Of a stretch of 64,000 nucleotides of DNA, positions 8,310 through 16,883 are shown piece by piece. This DNA comes from Gp13-AA77 sp035949375 (GTDB taxonomy: Bacteria > Acidobacteriota > Terriglobia > UBA7540), in NCBI GenBank assembly GCA_035949375.1, contig DASZIG010000113.1, positions 1 to 64,000 of the forward strand, read 5' to 3'. How positions within the stretch are numbered: the first letter of the stretch is position 1; every line of letters starts with the position of its first letter. The translations under genes were made by a program, and so were the position numbers. Under the pieces are notes generated by a model that saw only the letters and a list, made by a program, of their open reading frames with translations, ran no database searches and had not been told where the DNA came from.

Positions 8310-9467
8310 ATGATCGAACTAACATGGCCTCAAGCGGCGGCATGGCGCATGCGGCGCCACCACCTCGTGGAACGCGCTCCCTCGGGCAGCATGCTCGCCG
8401 TCGCCAGCCGTCTATGTGGTCTGCACGCCCAGGTGATGTCGTCCGCCGAACTGACCGTGTGGGCGAGGGTGGAAGGCTTAGACCGGCAGGCCGTTCGGCG
8501 CGCCCTTTGGGAGGAACGGGCTCTCGTCAAGACCTGGGCCATGAGAGGCACGCTGCACTTGCTCCCTTCAAGCGAGCTACCCCTCTGGCACGCAGCGCTG
8601 GGTACAAGTCCGCGATATCTGAGTCCTGCGATCTGGAAAAGGAATTTCGGCATCACGCTCGACGATGTCCACCGTCTGACCGAGGCTGTCGGCAACGTGC
8701 TGGACGGCCGCCTGATGACACGCGAAGAGCTGGCGCGGGAGGTGGCAAAGCTTACCGGATCGACCGCGTTCGGGTCCCAGGTGGCATTAGGCAGTTGGGG
8801 CACCATCCTGAAACCTGCTGCGTTCGCCGGACGCTTGTGCTTCGGACCGAGCATCGGTCAACGAGTCCGGTTCACGCTTCCAGCCACCTGGGTGGCCAAG
8901 GCTTCGCAACAGAAGCGATCGCGGACGGCGGCAGCGGTGGACCCCAAAGAGGCGCAGGCCGCCGTCGCCTGCCGATTCCTGACCGCGTACGGTCCGGCCA
9001 CGTATCACGATTTAGGACGCTGGTGGGGTGGTGGTGGCGTTGTCTCGGCCAAACAATGGATCGCTGCGCTCGGCGAGGAGGTGACAGGGGTAGACCTGCA
9101 TGGCACGAAGGCCTGGATGCTCACCGCGGACGTCCGCGAGGCGCGCGAGGGCGCTCCGATCAAGTCGGTCCGCCTGCTCCCCGCCTTCGATCAGTACGTT
9201 GTTGGCGCGTCCCGCCACGCCGATCGGCTTCTGCCCGGCGACTTGCGGGCGCGCGTCTACCGTCAGGCGGGCTGGGTCTCACCTGTGCTGCTGGTCAACG
9301 GCCTGATGCAGGGCGTCTGGCGGCACGAGATGAAGGGCAGCCGGATTGAAGTTGTGATCGAGCCCTTCATCAGGATGCCAGCCTGGGTGCGTCGCGCCGC
9401 AGGGCAGGAATCCGAGCGGCTGGCCGCGTTTCTCGGCGGCAAGTTGAATCTCACCTGGAAGAGCTGA
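8310..9467 (+). CDS. AlkZ/YcaQ-like winged-helix DNA glycosylase (HTH_42 family)
   Basis: The protein is 385 residues with the HTH_42 signature: R-L-C-G-L-H-A-Q near residue 35-41, W-A-M-R-G-T-L-H-L-L and F-D-Q-Y-V-V-G later. A C-terminal L-V-N-G-L-M-Q-G-V-W stretch is typical of the family. Streptomyces AlkZ and E. coli YcaQ of this family are glycosylases that unhook DNA interstrand crosslinks; their catalytic motif is Q-x-Q or Q-x-D. Here the corresponding place reads H-A-Q (39-41). The start at 8310 is the first ATG that gives a family-like N-terminus; the ribosome-binding site is weak. It is divergent from mrfAB, which supports a role in crosslink repair. Confidence 0.8.
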   Translation: MIELTWPQAAAWRMRRHHLVERAPSGSMLAVASRLCGLHAQVMSSAELTVWARVEGLDRQAVRRALWEERALVKTWAMRGTLHLLPSSELPLWHAALGTSPRYLSPAIWKRNFGITLDDVHRLTEAVGNVLDGRLMTREELAREVAKLTGSTAFGSQVALGSWGTILKPAAFAGRLCFGPSIGQRVRFTLPATWVAKASQQKRSRTAAAVDPKEAQAAVACRFLTAYGPATYHDLGRWWGGGGVVSAKQWIAALGEEVTGVDLHGTKAWMLTADVREAREGAPIKSVRLLPAFDQYVVGASRHADRLLPGDLRARVYRQAGWVSPVLLVNGLMQGVWRHEMKGSRIEVVIEPFIRMPAWVRRAAGQESERLAAFLGGKLNLTWKS

Positions 9468-9548
9468 TCCGCAGTCTCGCGCTGGCCGCAGGCCAATGCA
9501 GGCTTCTCGTGACCATCACACCGGTCCCGGGTGCGTCAAGCCGCGCCC

Positions 9549-9554
9549 TATAAT
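9549..9554 (+). promoter_or_regulatory. Perfect -10 box before the patatin-like gene
   Basis: TATAAT at 9549-9554 would start transcription only about a dozen bases before the TTG start at 9572. No good -35 hexamer is visible. Confidence 0.35.
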
Positions 9555-9571
9555 AAAGATCGGGTGGATTT

Positions 9572-10501
9572 TTGAGCTTGACCGAAAGCGGAGCACAAAT
9601 ACGCCGCATTCTCCGAGGCACGGCCGCCGCCTTGCGCCGGTTTGCCCATGCACAACCCAGGCCGCCTGCGACCGCAACCCGCCGGCCCCGCCTGGGATGG
9701 GCCCTGGGAGGCGGATTTGCGCGAGGCATGGCGCATATCGGCGTGTTGAAGGTCGTGCAGGAAAACGGCATTCCTGTTGACGCGCTGGCCGGGGTGAGCG
9801 CGGGCAGCATTGCGGCGGCGGCCTTCGCGAGCGGCTGCACCATCGAGGAGATGATCGACGATTCGCGCAAGATCCGCTGGCGTCGTTTCGCGCGCTGGAC
9901 GGTACCGCGTCTCGGCTTCGCGACCAACGAGCGCCTGGAGGTCATGCTGCGCGAAATGCTGCACTGCGAGACCTTCGAGGAACTGGCCATCCCGCTTGCA
10001 GTCGTGGCCACAGATATCTCCACCGGCGAGCCTGTGACTTTCCGCCAGGGAAGCCTCGCCCGAGCCATTCGCGCCAGTTCCGCCGTCCCCGGACTGTTCG
10101 CTCCGGTCGAGCACGAAGGTCGGCATCTGGTGGATGGCTCCGTCGTGTGCGGCGTGCCGGCAGCAGCCGTGGCCGCCTTCGGTGTGGACAATATCGTGGG
10201 CGTGTGTCTCAATTCCGGACGGCTGGACCACAGGCCCGTCAATTTCTTTCAGGTTGTGGGCCAAGCCTTCCAGATCGCCGAGGCCCGCACCCAGGGCACT
10301 TGGCGGCCGCAGTGCGATCTGGTGATTGAGCCTGACGTGGGCCGGTTCACTTGGGATGATTTTGAGTGCCTCGATCAATTGATTGCGGCGGGCGAGTCCG
10401 CGACCCGAGCCGCGCTGCCCCGCCTGCAGGAACTGCTCGCAACTGCGCCGGCGCCTGTAGCGGCGGCGTCCTCACCGCCGCCCTGGAGGACGCTGTCCTA
10501 A
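9572..10501 (+). CDS. Patatin-like phospholipase (RssA-type)
   Basis: This serine-aspartate dyad lipase-fold protein is 309 residues long. It has the oxyanion loop G-G-G-F-A-R-G, nucleophile elbow G-V-S-A-G and the D-G of L-V-D-G-S-V. These are all the residues needed for acyl hydrolase activity. Bacterial RssA-like members are cytoplasmic or membrane-associated, and their substrates are poorly known. The start is a TTG with GGTGG five bases before it; no ATG fits. No signal peptide is seen. It lies upstream of the M23 peptidase gene with about 120 bases between them. Confidence 0.85.
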   Translation: MSLTESGAQIRRILRGTAAALRRFAHAQPRPPATATRRPRLGWALGGGFARGMAHIGVLKVVQENGIPVDALAGVSAGSIAAAAFASGCTIEEMIDDSRKIRWRRFARWTVPRLGFATNERLEVMLREMLHCETFEELAIPLAVVATDISTGEPVTFRQGSLARAIRASSAVPGLFAPVEHEGRHLVDGSVVCGVPAAAVAAFGVDNIVGVCLNSGRLDHRPVNFFQVVGQAFQIAEARTQGTWRPQCDLVIEPDVGRFTWDDFECLDQLIAAGESATRAALPRLQELLATAPAPVAAASSPPPWRTLS

Positions 10502-10620
10502 GCCGGCTTCCCCGGCGCTCGAGACGGCGCCACAGCAGCACCCGCGCGCCGATTCCGTTTGTGAATCCGGGCCCGCTTTCAGTATCGTGGATAGTTCCGC
10601 ATCTCATCACGGAGGACTCA

Positions 10621-12048
10621 TTGCGTAAGTTGTTTGACTTTCACGATCATCACCTTCACAAGAGAGACGTTCAGCAATCCGACGCCGGCATCGGTCGCGG
10701 CGGCATCTTCGCGGCAAGTCTTCTGCTCGTCATCCTCGTTGTCATCGGCTGGAAAGTTGTTCAAAATCGAGGCCCAGCCCTCTCGCTCTCCCATCAGCCT
10801 CGCGGATTGGGCCAGAGCACACAACTCGCGATCGAAGCTCGCGACACGCACCACAACGTCCGGCGCATCGCGCTCGACGTTTCGCAGAACGGGCACACGA
10901 TCTACCACACGAAAACCGCCGCCACTTCCGGACCCATTCGCTGGTGGAAACCGTGGGCGCACGCGGAGAGTGTGGTCGACTGGACGGCGCCGCTCAATCG
11001 TCGGCTGATTCCTGGTCTCGCGGAAGGTAGCGCAACCGTCCAAATCGCCGCCGTCAATGATTCCTGGGGCCGATTCTTCCGGGGTGGCGAGTCGAAGATC
11101 AGCCTTACCCTGCCGGTTCGATTCACTCCGCCGCAGATCGGCGTGATCACTACGCAGCATTACATCAACCAGGGCGGCTGCGACATGGTGGTGTTCCACG
11201 TCTCGCCCGGCACGGTGGAATCCGGCGTTCAGGTGGGCAAGTACTTTTTCACGAGCTTCCCGGTGAAGCCCTCGATGCCGGAGACGCGTCTCGCCATCTT
11301 CGCTTATCCCTGGGACCTCGATCCCGCAACGCCGGCGCAAATCGTCGCTCGCGATGACGCCGGCAACCAGGCGCTGGCCACGTTCAGCTATCGCGTGTTT
11401 CCCAAGAAGTTCCATACCGACACCATCGCGCTCGACGACGCCTACATCGCGCGCGTGGTGCCGCCTATCATGAGCCAGACGCCGGACCTCGACGATCAGG
11501 GCAGCCCGCTCAAGAACTTCCTGGCGGTCAACGGGCGCCTGCGCCAGGTCGACGGCGACAAGCTGATCGAACTCGCGAAGAGCACGTCGCCCGCATTCCT
11601 ATGGCACGAGCCCTTCATTCGCCTGGCGTCGAAGACCGAAGCCTACTTCGCGGATTCGCGCACTTACACTTACAACGGCCAGGCTGTAGACCATCAAACG
11701 CACCTGGGCTTCGACCTCGCGGGCTTCGAGCACATGCCGGTGCGGGCGGCCAATGATGGCACGGTAGTCATGGCGCAATTTTTCGGCATCTTCGGAAACG
11801 CCGTGGTCATCGATCACGGCGCGGGCGTCCAGACGCTCTACGGGCACATGAGCCAGCTGGAAGTGAAGCCCGGCGACCCCGTGAAGCGCGGCCAGGAGAT
11901 CGGACGCAGCGGCGCGACGGGCCTCGCCGGCGGCGATCATCTGCACTTCACGGTGCTCCTCGACGGCATCCCGGTAAATCCCACGGAGTGGTGGGATCCG
12001 CACTGGATCCACGACCGCATCCAGGCCAAACTCGAAGCCTATCGGTGA
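10621..12048 (+). CDS. Membrane-anchored M23 (LytM-type) metallopeptidase
   Basis: The 475-residue product has one N-terminal membrane segment (about residues 28-46, A-A-S-L-L-L-V-I-L-V-V-I-G-W), a long periplasmic middle part with beta-sandwich character, and a C-terminal LytM domain. Zinc ligands are visible: H361-x-G-x-D365 (H-L-G-F-D), L-Y-G-H-M and H440-L-H442. All active-site residues are present, so peptidoglycan endopeptidase activity is expected. The start is TTG at 10621, chosen because GGAGG lies five bases upstream. The frame is open further upstream but overlaps the patatin gene. Confidence 0.88.
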   Translation: MRKLFDFHDHHLHKRDVQQSDAGIGRGGIFAASLLLVILVVIGWKVVQNRGPALSLSHQPRGLGQSTQLAIEARDTHHNVRRIALDVSQNGHTIYHTKTAATSGPIRWWKPWAHAESVVDWTAPLNRRLIPGLAEGSATVQIAAVNDSWGRFFRGGESKISLTLPVRFTPPQIGVITTQHYINQGGCDMVVFHVSPGTVESGVQVGKYFFTSFPVKPSMPETRLAIFAYPWDLDPATPAQIVARDDAGNQALATFSYRVFPKKFHTDTIALDDAYIARVVPPIMSQTPDLDDQGSPLKNFLAVNGRLRQVDGDKLIELAKSTSPAFLWHEPFIRLASKTEAYFADSRTYTYNGQAVDHQTHLGFDLAGFEHMPVRAANDGTVVMAQFFGIFGNAVVIDHGAGVQTLYGHMSQLEVKPGDPVKRGQEIGRSGATGLAGGDHLHFTVLLDGIPVNPTEWWDPHWIHDRIQAKLEAYR

Positions 12049-12071
12049 GAGGGTGGCCGCTGATTTAACCA

Positions 12072-12093
12072 AATCGTGATTTGCCCCACGATT
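12072..12093. promoter_or_regulatory. Inverted repeat between the M23 gene and ppk1
   Basis: AATCGTG and CACGATT pair perfectly around eight bases. It lies 24 bases after the M23 stop and 26 before the ppk1 start, so it could be an operator or a weak terminator. Confidence 0.35.
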
Positions 12094-12118
12094 CCAGTCT
12101 CCGGTACCATTTGGGTCT

Positions 12119-14386
12119 ATGGCCACAGCACGAGCGCGTGAGGCGGATGCAGCAGCGAATGCAGCGAATTCGGAAACAGCCGCCCCGGTTGCGGCCCCGA
12201 AGGCTCCGGATCTGGATAGCCCCGAGCTGTACATCAACCGCGAGCTCAGCCTGCTTGAATTCCAGAGGAGAGTGCTGGAGGAAGCGCAAGACCCGGCGAA
12301 CCCGTTGCTCGAGCGAGCGAAGTTTCTCGCCATCCTCAGCTCCAACCTCGATGAATTCTTCATGGTGCGCGCCGCGGCTCTGCAGAAGCAGGTGGTGAGC
12401 GGCACGCACGAGGTCGGCGTTGACGGACGCACGCCGAGCCAGCAGCTTGAGCTCATCCGCCAGAGCGTCGGGGGCCTGGCGGAGGGTTCACACATGGTGT
12501 TGCGGCAGGAGATCCTGCCGGCGCTCGAGCGCGAAGGCATTCGAATTGTGGACCTGGCTGCGCTCGGCCAGGAAGACCGGGCTGAACTTGACAGCTATTT
12601 CCGCAACAGCGTGTTTCCCGTCCTGACGCCGCTGGCCCATGACCCGAGCCGTCCGTTTCCCCACATCTCGAACCGTAGTCTGAATCTGGCCGTGGTTGTC
12701 GGCGATAAGGACGGCGTGGAACACTTCGCGCGCGTGAAGGTGCCGGACACGCTCGCTGCCCTCGTGCCGCTCGACCCGGCGGCGAGGAACTCTTCGGGAC
12801 ACACCTGGCGGCAGGGCTCGTTCGTCTGGATCGAGCAGCTCCTCGCGGCCAATCTCAGCCTGCTGTTTCCAGGCATGGAAATCCTGGGCGCCTACCCCTT
12901 CCGCATCAATCGCGACGCCGAAGTGGCCATCCAGGAACTCGAGAGCGACGATCTGCTGGAGACCGTGGAAGAGGCGATGAAGCAGCGCCGGTTCAGCTGC
13001 GCCGTTCGCCTTCAGGTTGACTCCAGCATGCCGGACAAAATCCTGGAGATCCTCACCAGCAATATTGAGATCCACCCGGACGACGTCTACCGGATCGAGC
13101 TGCCGATAGGCCTGGGGCGGTTGATGGAGCTCTACAGCGCCGATCGTCCCGACCTGAAGGACGCGCCCTTTGTGCCGCAGGTTCCGGCCAGCTTCGGACC
13201 CAATTTCGAAGAGGACATCTTCGCGGTCCTGCGCCGTGAGGATGTGCTGCTCCATCATCCCTTCGAATCCTTTCAGCCGGTCGTGGAGCTCCTGCGCCGC
13301 GCCGCGCACGATCCGGACGTGCTGGCCATCAAGATGACCCTGTATCGCGTGGGCCGCAACTCGCCCATCGTCGCCGCGCTGCTGGAGGCGATCGAGAATG
13401 GCAAGCAGGTGGCCGTCCTGGTGGAACTGAAGGCGCGCTTCGACGAAGAGAGCAACATCGAGTGGGCGCGGAAGCTGGAAGACGCCGGCGTTCACGTGGT
13501 CTACGGACTGGTGGGCCTGAAGGTGCACTCGAAAATCGCGCTGGTGGTGCGCCGCGAGGGTGAAATCATCCGGCGGTACGTGCACCTGGGCACCGGAAAC
13601 TACAACCCGACGACCGCGCGCCTCTACACCGACTTCGGTTTTCTTACTTCCAACGAGCAGATCGCTGACGACGCCACGCACTTCTTCAACGAGCTCACCG
13701 GCTACGCGCAAAAGCACGAAGCGCACAAGCTGATGGCGGCCCCCGTCACCTTGAGGTCGGGTTTGACGGCGCTCATCGAGCGGGAGATCGCGCACGCCCA
13801 GAAGGGCGAGCCCGCGCAGCTCGTCTTCAAGTTCAACGCGCTGGAAGACCCGCAGATGATCAAGCTGCTTTATCGTGCCTCGCAGGCCGGCGTTAAGGTC
13901 GATTTGCTCGTGCGCGGCTTCTGCTGCCTGCGGCCGGGCCTGCCGGGCGTGAGCGAAAACATCCGCGTGACCAGCATTGTGGGCCGCTTCCTCGAGCACA
14001 GCCGCGTTTACTGGTTCCGGAACGGGGGCAACGAAGAGGTCTATCTGGGCAGCGCCGACCTGATGCGCCGCAACCTCGATCATCGCGTGGAGATTGTGTT
14101 TCCGGTTGAAGATCCCAAGCTGGTACAGCGGCTCAAGGACGTCCTTGATATCTATTGGAAAGATGAACTGAAAGCGCGGCGGCTGCAAAGCGACGGCAGT
14201 TACACCCGCGGCGCCACCCCGGGCGCCGACGCTGTGGACCGCGAAGGTTTGAACCGCGATGCTCTCAGCGCCCAGGCCTACCTGCTCAACCACCAGGGCG
14301 TGCAAGCCAAGCGAAAAGGCATCCCCCCCGCCCGGCGTCGTGGATCCAACGGCTCTCGCCGGACGAAGGCCGACGGCGGGGCGTGA
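12119..14386 (+). CDS. ppk1: Polyphosphate kinase 1
   Basis: PPK1 reversibly transfers the gamma-phosphate of ATP to polyphosphate. The 755-residue protein has the N-terminal Y-I-N-R-E-L-S-L-L-E-F-Q and S-S-N-L-D-E-F-F-M-V-R blocks and a phospholipase D-like core. The phosphorylated histidine is in G-L-K-V-H-S-K (His470), followed by H-L-G-T-G-N-Y-N-P. The N-terminal 40 residues are an alanine-rich extension and the last 35 are basic and low in complexity. No Shine-Dalgarno site is obvious before ATG 12119. No ppx or pho genes are adjacent. Confidence 0.95.
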   Translation: MATARAREADAAANAANSETAAPVAAPKAPDLDSPELYINRELSLLEFQRRVLEEAQDPANPLLERAKFLAILSSNLDEFFMVRAAALQKQVVSGTHEVGVDGRTPSQQLELIRQSVGGLAEGSHMVLRQEILPALEREGIRIVDLAALGQEDRAELDSYFRNSVFPVLTPLAHDPSRPFPHISNRSLNLAVVVGDKDGVEHFARVKVPDTLAALVPLDPAARNSSGHTWRQGSFVWIEQLLAANLSLLFPGMEILGAYPFRINRDAEVAIQELESDDLLETVEEAMKQRRFSCAVRLQVDSSMPDKILEILTSNIEIHPDDVYRIELPIGLGRLMELYSADRPDLKDAPFVPQVPASFGPNFEEDIFAVLRREDVLLHHPFESFQPVVELLRRAAHDPDVLAIKMTLYRVGRNSPIVAALLEAIENGKQVAVLVELKARFDEESNIEWARKLEDAGVHVVYGLVGLKVHSKIALVVRREGEIIRRYVHLGTGNYNPTTARLYTDFGFLTSNEQIADDATHFFNELTGYAQKHEAHKLMAAPVTLRSGLTALIEREIAHAQKGEPAQLVFKFNALEDPQMIKLLYRASQAGVKVDLLVRGFCCLRPGLPGVSENIRVTSIVGRFLEHSRVYWFRNGGNEEVYLGSADLMRRNLDHRVEIVFPVEDPKLVQRLKDVLDIYWKDELKARRLQSDGSYTRGATPGADAVDREGLNRDALSAQAYLLNHQGVQAKRKGIPPARRRGSNGSRRTKADGGA

Positions 14387-14410
14387 TTGCGGCCAACCAG
14401 CTTCGGTGGA

Positions 14411-15400
14411 TCACCCGAAGACCGGCGCGAGAGCGACCGAAGCCAGTCCGGCGACAAAGAACAGAAACATCAGCACCAGGAGCCGGACCACGTCAGGGCC
14501 GGCTCCGCGAAATTCCTTCCATATGAAGACGCCCCAGATCGCCGATACCATCGTGGCCCCCTGCCCGAGCGAATAAGACGCCGCCGGGCCCACCATCTGC
14601 GCGTAGGAAGAGACAAAATTTGAGATGGTTCCAATGCCCCAGATCACGCCGCCGAGCACACCGAAGAAATGCCACAAACCGCGCGCCTCGAAGTACTGTA
14701 CCATCCGCACCGGCGGGCCGCTGATCGGGCGGCGCATGAAGGCATAGTTCAAGGGAACGGTGCTTACCAGAACGCCGACCGCGAAAACGGCCGCCACGGT
14801 GTAGGGCCCGAGATGGCCCGGACCCTTGAGCGCCTTGGCCACGAAAGGATAAAACGAGCCCATGAAGATCCCGCACAACAGGCTGAGCAGGATCCCCTTG
14901 GTTGACACGGAGCGGTCACTTGAGAGCTTCCGGTAGGCCATGGCGTCAAGTACGATTGCGATCGCCACCAGCGCCACGCCGCCGAAGAGCAGCAGCGGAT
15001 TCCCCTTGGGCGTGATCAGGTAGTTCAGCACCGAGCCGATCACCAGCGCGAGGCCAATCCCGATCGGGAACGCCACCGCGAGGCCGGCCACGGCGATGGC
15101 GGCCACCAGCAGGAGATTGGCGAAGTTGAATACCACGCCGCCCACGAGCGCCAGAAGAATGTTGGCGGTGCCGGCCTGCGCAAGATTGTGAAAGAAGCTC
15201 TCAGGACTGGAGGGATCGGTGCGGCCGAGCGTTAGACCGACCAGCAGCGCGCACAGCAGGATGCCCCAGACGTAATCCCAGTAAAAGAGTTCAAAGCGCC
15301 AGTTCCCCACCGCCTTCTGTGTGTTCGCCCAGCTTCCCCAGCAGAACATGGTGAGGATCATCATCGCCAGGGCCACACCATAAACCTGTGGAACGAACAT
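14411..15400 (-). CDS. GRP-family (drug/metabolite superfamily) sugar transporter
   Basis: The polytopic inner-membrane protein is about 329 residues with ten hydrophobic segments. The N-terminus (M-F-C-W-G-S-W-A-N-T-Q-K) and the segment V-A-F-P-I-G-I-G-L-A are typical of the glucose/ribose porter and ureide-permease-like branch of the DMT superfamily. The substrate is probably a sugar, but it cannot be named. ATG 15400 has GAGG five bases upstream; a GTG two codons earlier is possible. It is convergent with ppk1, with stop codons 25 bases apart around a small hairpin. Confidence 0.8.
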   Translation of the reverse strand: MFVPQVYGVALAMMILTMFCWGSWANTQKAVGNWRFELFYWDYVWGILLCALLVGLTLGRTDPSSPESFFHNLAQAGTANILLALVGGVVFNFANLLLVAAIAVAGLAVAFPIGIGLALVIGSVLNYLITPKGNPLLLFGGVALVAIAIVLDAMAYRKLSSDRSVSTKGILLSLLCGIFMGSFYPFVAKALKGPGHLGPYTVAAVFAVGVLVSTVPLNYAFMRRPISGPPVRMVQYFEARGLWHFFGVLGGVIWGIGTISNFVSSYAQMVGPAASYSLGQGATMVSAIWGVFIWKEFRGAGPDVVRLLVLMFLFFVAGLASVALAPVFG

Positions 15401-15547
15401 GCGCACCTCGCAAATCGAGACGCCTGAGTCTACATGGAGAGCACTGCGGTTGCAATTCGTCCGTTATCAAAGCGACTATCGGAGACGCTGTAAACAAGGC
15501 AACTGGCGCCCTGTATTTCAGCCGTGGAAATGCTAACTTAATAGTCC

Positions 15548-15754
15548 ATGCGCAAAGTCCTGGCAGCGATCGGGCTAATCTTTACGACCGTCGTCGTTCC
15601 CGTCCTGGCGATTGTCCTCGCCGTCTGGTTCGTCACCGGAATCGTTCGGGGGCGCGTGTGGCCCTGGTGGTTCTGGGCCGGCGGTATCGTGTTCATCATC
15701 GTGCTGCAGGTGCTGGCAAAAATGGTCACCCGCTTCGCGGTCAAAGACGACTGA
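15548..15754 (+). CDS. Small two-helix membrane protein
   Basis: The 68-residue product has two hydrophobic helices (about residues 5-30 and 39-58) separated by R-G-R-V-W-P-W-W. It ends in a charged tail. The family is not recognised. It diverges from the GRP transporter gene and starts at ATG 15548. Confidence 0.55.
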   Translation: MRKVLAAIGLIFTTVVVPVLAIVLAVWFVTGIVRGRVWPWWFWAGGIVFIIVLQVLAKMVTRFAVKDD

Positions 15755-15784
15755 CCCTGGATGCCCAATGCGAGCCGGACACGG

Positions 15785-16165
15785 TTAGGCGTGTTCAGGC
15801 CCGAAGATCGACAACCCGTGCCGGTCGGGGTCGCGGAAATTGGCAGCCCACATGGGCCCCGAGACGGCGCGAGGTTCGATCGTGAACTCGACGCCCTTGC
15901 CGCGCAAAGCCTGGTAAGCTGCGCGCACGTCGGCGACCGGGAAGACTACTTCAGTCGCCCCCGCAATCGAGCCGCTTGCAGCCCTGGCCAACCCTTCGCT
16001 CAAGACCAGGGTCACACCCCCGCCGTTGAAGAAAGCAAATCCCTCGAACGCGGTTTTCAGGTCGAGGCCAAGCTTGTCGCGGTAGAACGCCGCTGCGAGC
16101 CCGACGTCCTTGACCCCGAGCATGATGATGCCGATTTGAGTCAGCCTGAACTCTGAGTCTGACAA
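15785..16165 (-). CDS. VOC-family (glyoxalase/bleomycin-resistance fold) protein
   Basis: The 126-residue single-domain protein has the beta-alpha-beta-beta-beta repeats of the VOC fold: G-V-K-D-V-G-L-A-A-A-F-Y-R-D-K-L-G-L, then the second half with D-V-R-A-A-Y-Q-A-L, and the terminal D-P-D-R-H-G-L-S-I-F. The final D-P-D-G/H-N type motif is conserved. The substrate is unknown. The start is TTG at 16165 with GGAAGGGGG upstream. It follows the toxin-antitoxin pair on the same strand but across a 99-base gap. Confidence 0.82.
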   Translation of the reverse strand: MSDSEFRLTQIGIIMLGVKDVGLAAAFYRDKLGLDLKTAFEGFAFFNGGGVTLVLSEGLARAASGSIAGATEVVFPVADVRAAYQALRGKGVEFTIEPRAVSGPMWAANFRDPDRHGLSIFGPEHA

Positions 16166-16264
16166 CGTGACCCCCTTCCGAAACGTCAGCAGTCGTCGCT
16201 AGGCAGTCCGCGGTAAGGCCTCAGCCGGAAGCAGTCGGCAGGCCTCTCGTTCGTGACGCAAACC

Positions 16265-16543
16265 TCATCCGTTTTTCTGCTGCGCGCCGTGCCAGACCTT
16301 GGCTACAGTAATCCTCTGCCCGCGAACGCGGTACACCACAATGTAGGGAGTGCCGCCCACAATCAACTCGCGTGTATCCGGTGTGAGGCCCGGCCGTCCC
16401 AAATGCGATTGGAGACGAAGGGCCTCAACCAACGTGACGATGCGGGTGGCCAACCTCTCAGCCGCGCCGGGTTTGTCGCGCGCGACGTAGCTTTGAATTT
16501 CGCAAAGATCCCTTCGCGCTTGCCGGGACCAGACGATCTCCAT
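16265..16543 (-). CDS. RelE/ParE-family type II toxin
   Basis: The protein is 92 residues with W-S-R-Q-A-R-R-D-L at the start, a K-P-G-A-A-E-R-L helix and G-T-P-Y-I-V-V-Y-R-V near the end. This is the pattern of the ParE/RelE plasmid-stabilisation fold. ParE-type members poison gyrase and RelE-type members cleave mRNA; sequence alone does not decide. Its start lies inside the 3' end of the antitoxin gene, so the two are translationally coupled. Confidence 0.85.
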   Translation of the reverse strand: MEIVWSRQARRDLCEIQSYVARDKPGAAERLATRIVTLVEALRLQSHLGRPGLTPDTRELIVGGTPYIVVYRVRGQRITVAKVWHGAQQKNG

Positions 16544-16847
16544 TCACGTCGTCCTCATGGTGAGACCTCCCGCAGGCGCAACGGGGAGGAGGCAGCTCGC
16601 GATCGGTACCCCACGATAGCAACCACGCTTTCATAGCTTCATGAGGAATGTAGTGACCAGCATCAACGTCATCGAGAGCCTCCCGGATTTCCGCCTGCTG
16701 GTGCTCCTGGTCCTCAAGGTAGCTTTCGAGGGCATCGCTGACCAGAAAATTGGAGCTGCGCCCTGTCGTCTTCGCCAGCCTCGCCAACCGCCGCTTGGTC
16801 TCGGGCAGCAGCCGGATGCTGAAGGTCGTGCTCCTTGTGTTCGCCAT
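16458..16847 (-). CDS. Ribbon-helix-helix (CopG-type) antitoxin with unusual C-terminal tail
   Basis: The N-terminal 45 residues (T-T-F-S-I-R-L-L-P-E-T-K-R-R-L, then F-L-V-S-D-A-L-E) form a ribbon-helix-helix DNA-binding domain. The following H-E-A-M-K-A-W-L-L-S-W-G-T-D is the usual toxin-binding tail, and relatives stop soon after E-L-P-P-P. Here the frame continues about 38 residues, including a basic stretch that overlaps the toxin gene by 86 bases. A lost stop codon or small frameshift is possible. ATG 16847 is used; no clear ribosome-binding site is visible. Confidence 0.8.
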   Translation of the reverse strand: MANTRSTTFSIRLLPETKRRLARLAKTTGRSSNFLVSDALESYLEDQEHQQAEIREALDDVDAGHYIPHEAMKAWLLSWGTDRELPPPRCACGRSHHEDDVNGDRLVPASAKGSLRNSKLRRARQTRRG

Positions 16848-16883
16848 AGACACAGATTAACACAGCATGGCTTCTCTTCCCGC

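Noticed and set aside
6481..8313. Long open frame of 610 codons on the plus strand opposite mrfA
   Set aside because: It is antisense to conserved helicase motifs, has no family pattern and arises from the high GC content at third positions.
12488..14305. Long open frame of about 600 codons on the minus strand opposite ppk1
   Set aside because: Polyphosphate kinase on the other strand is unmistakable; this frame has no recognisable motif.
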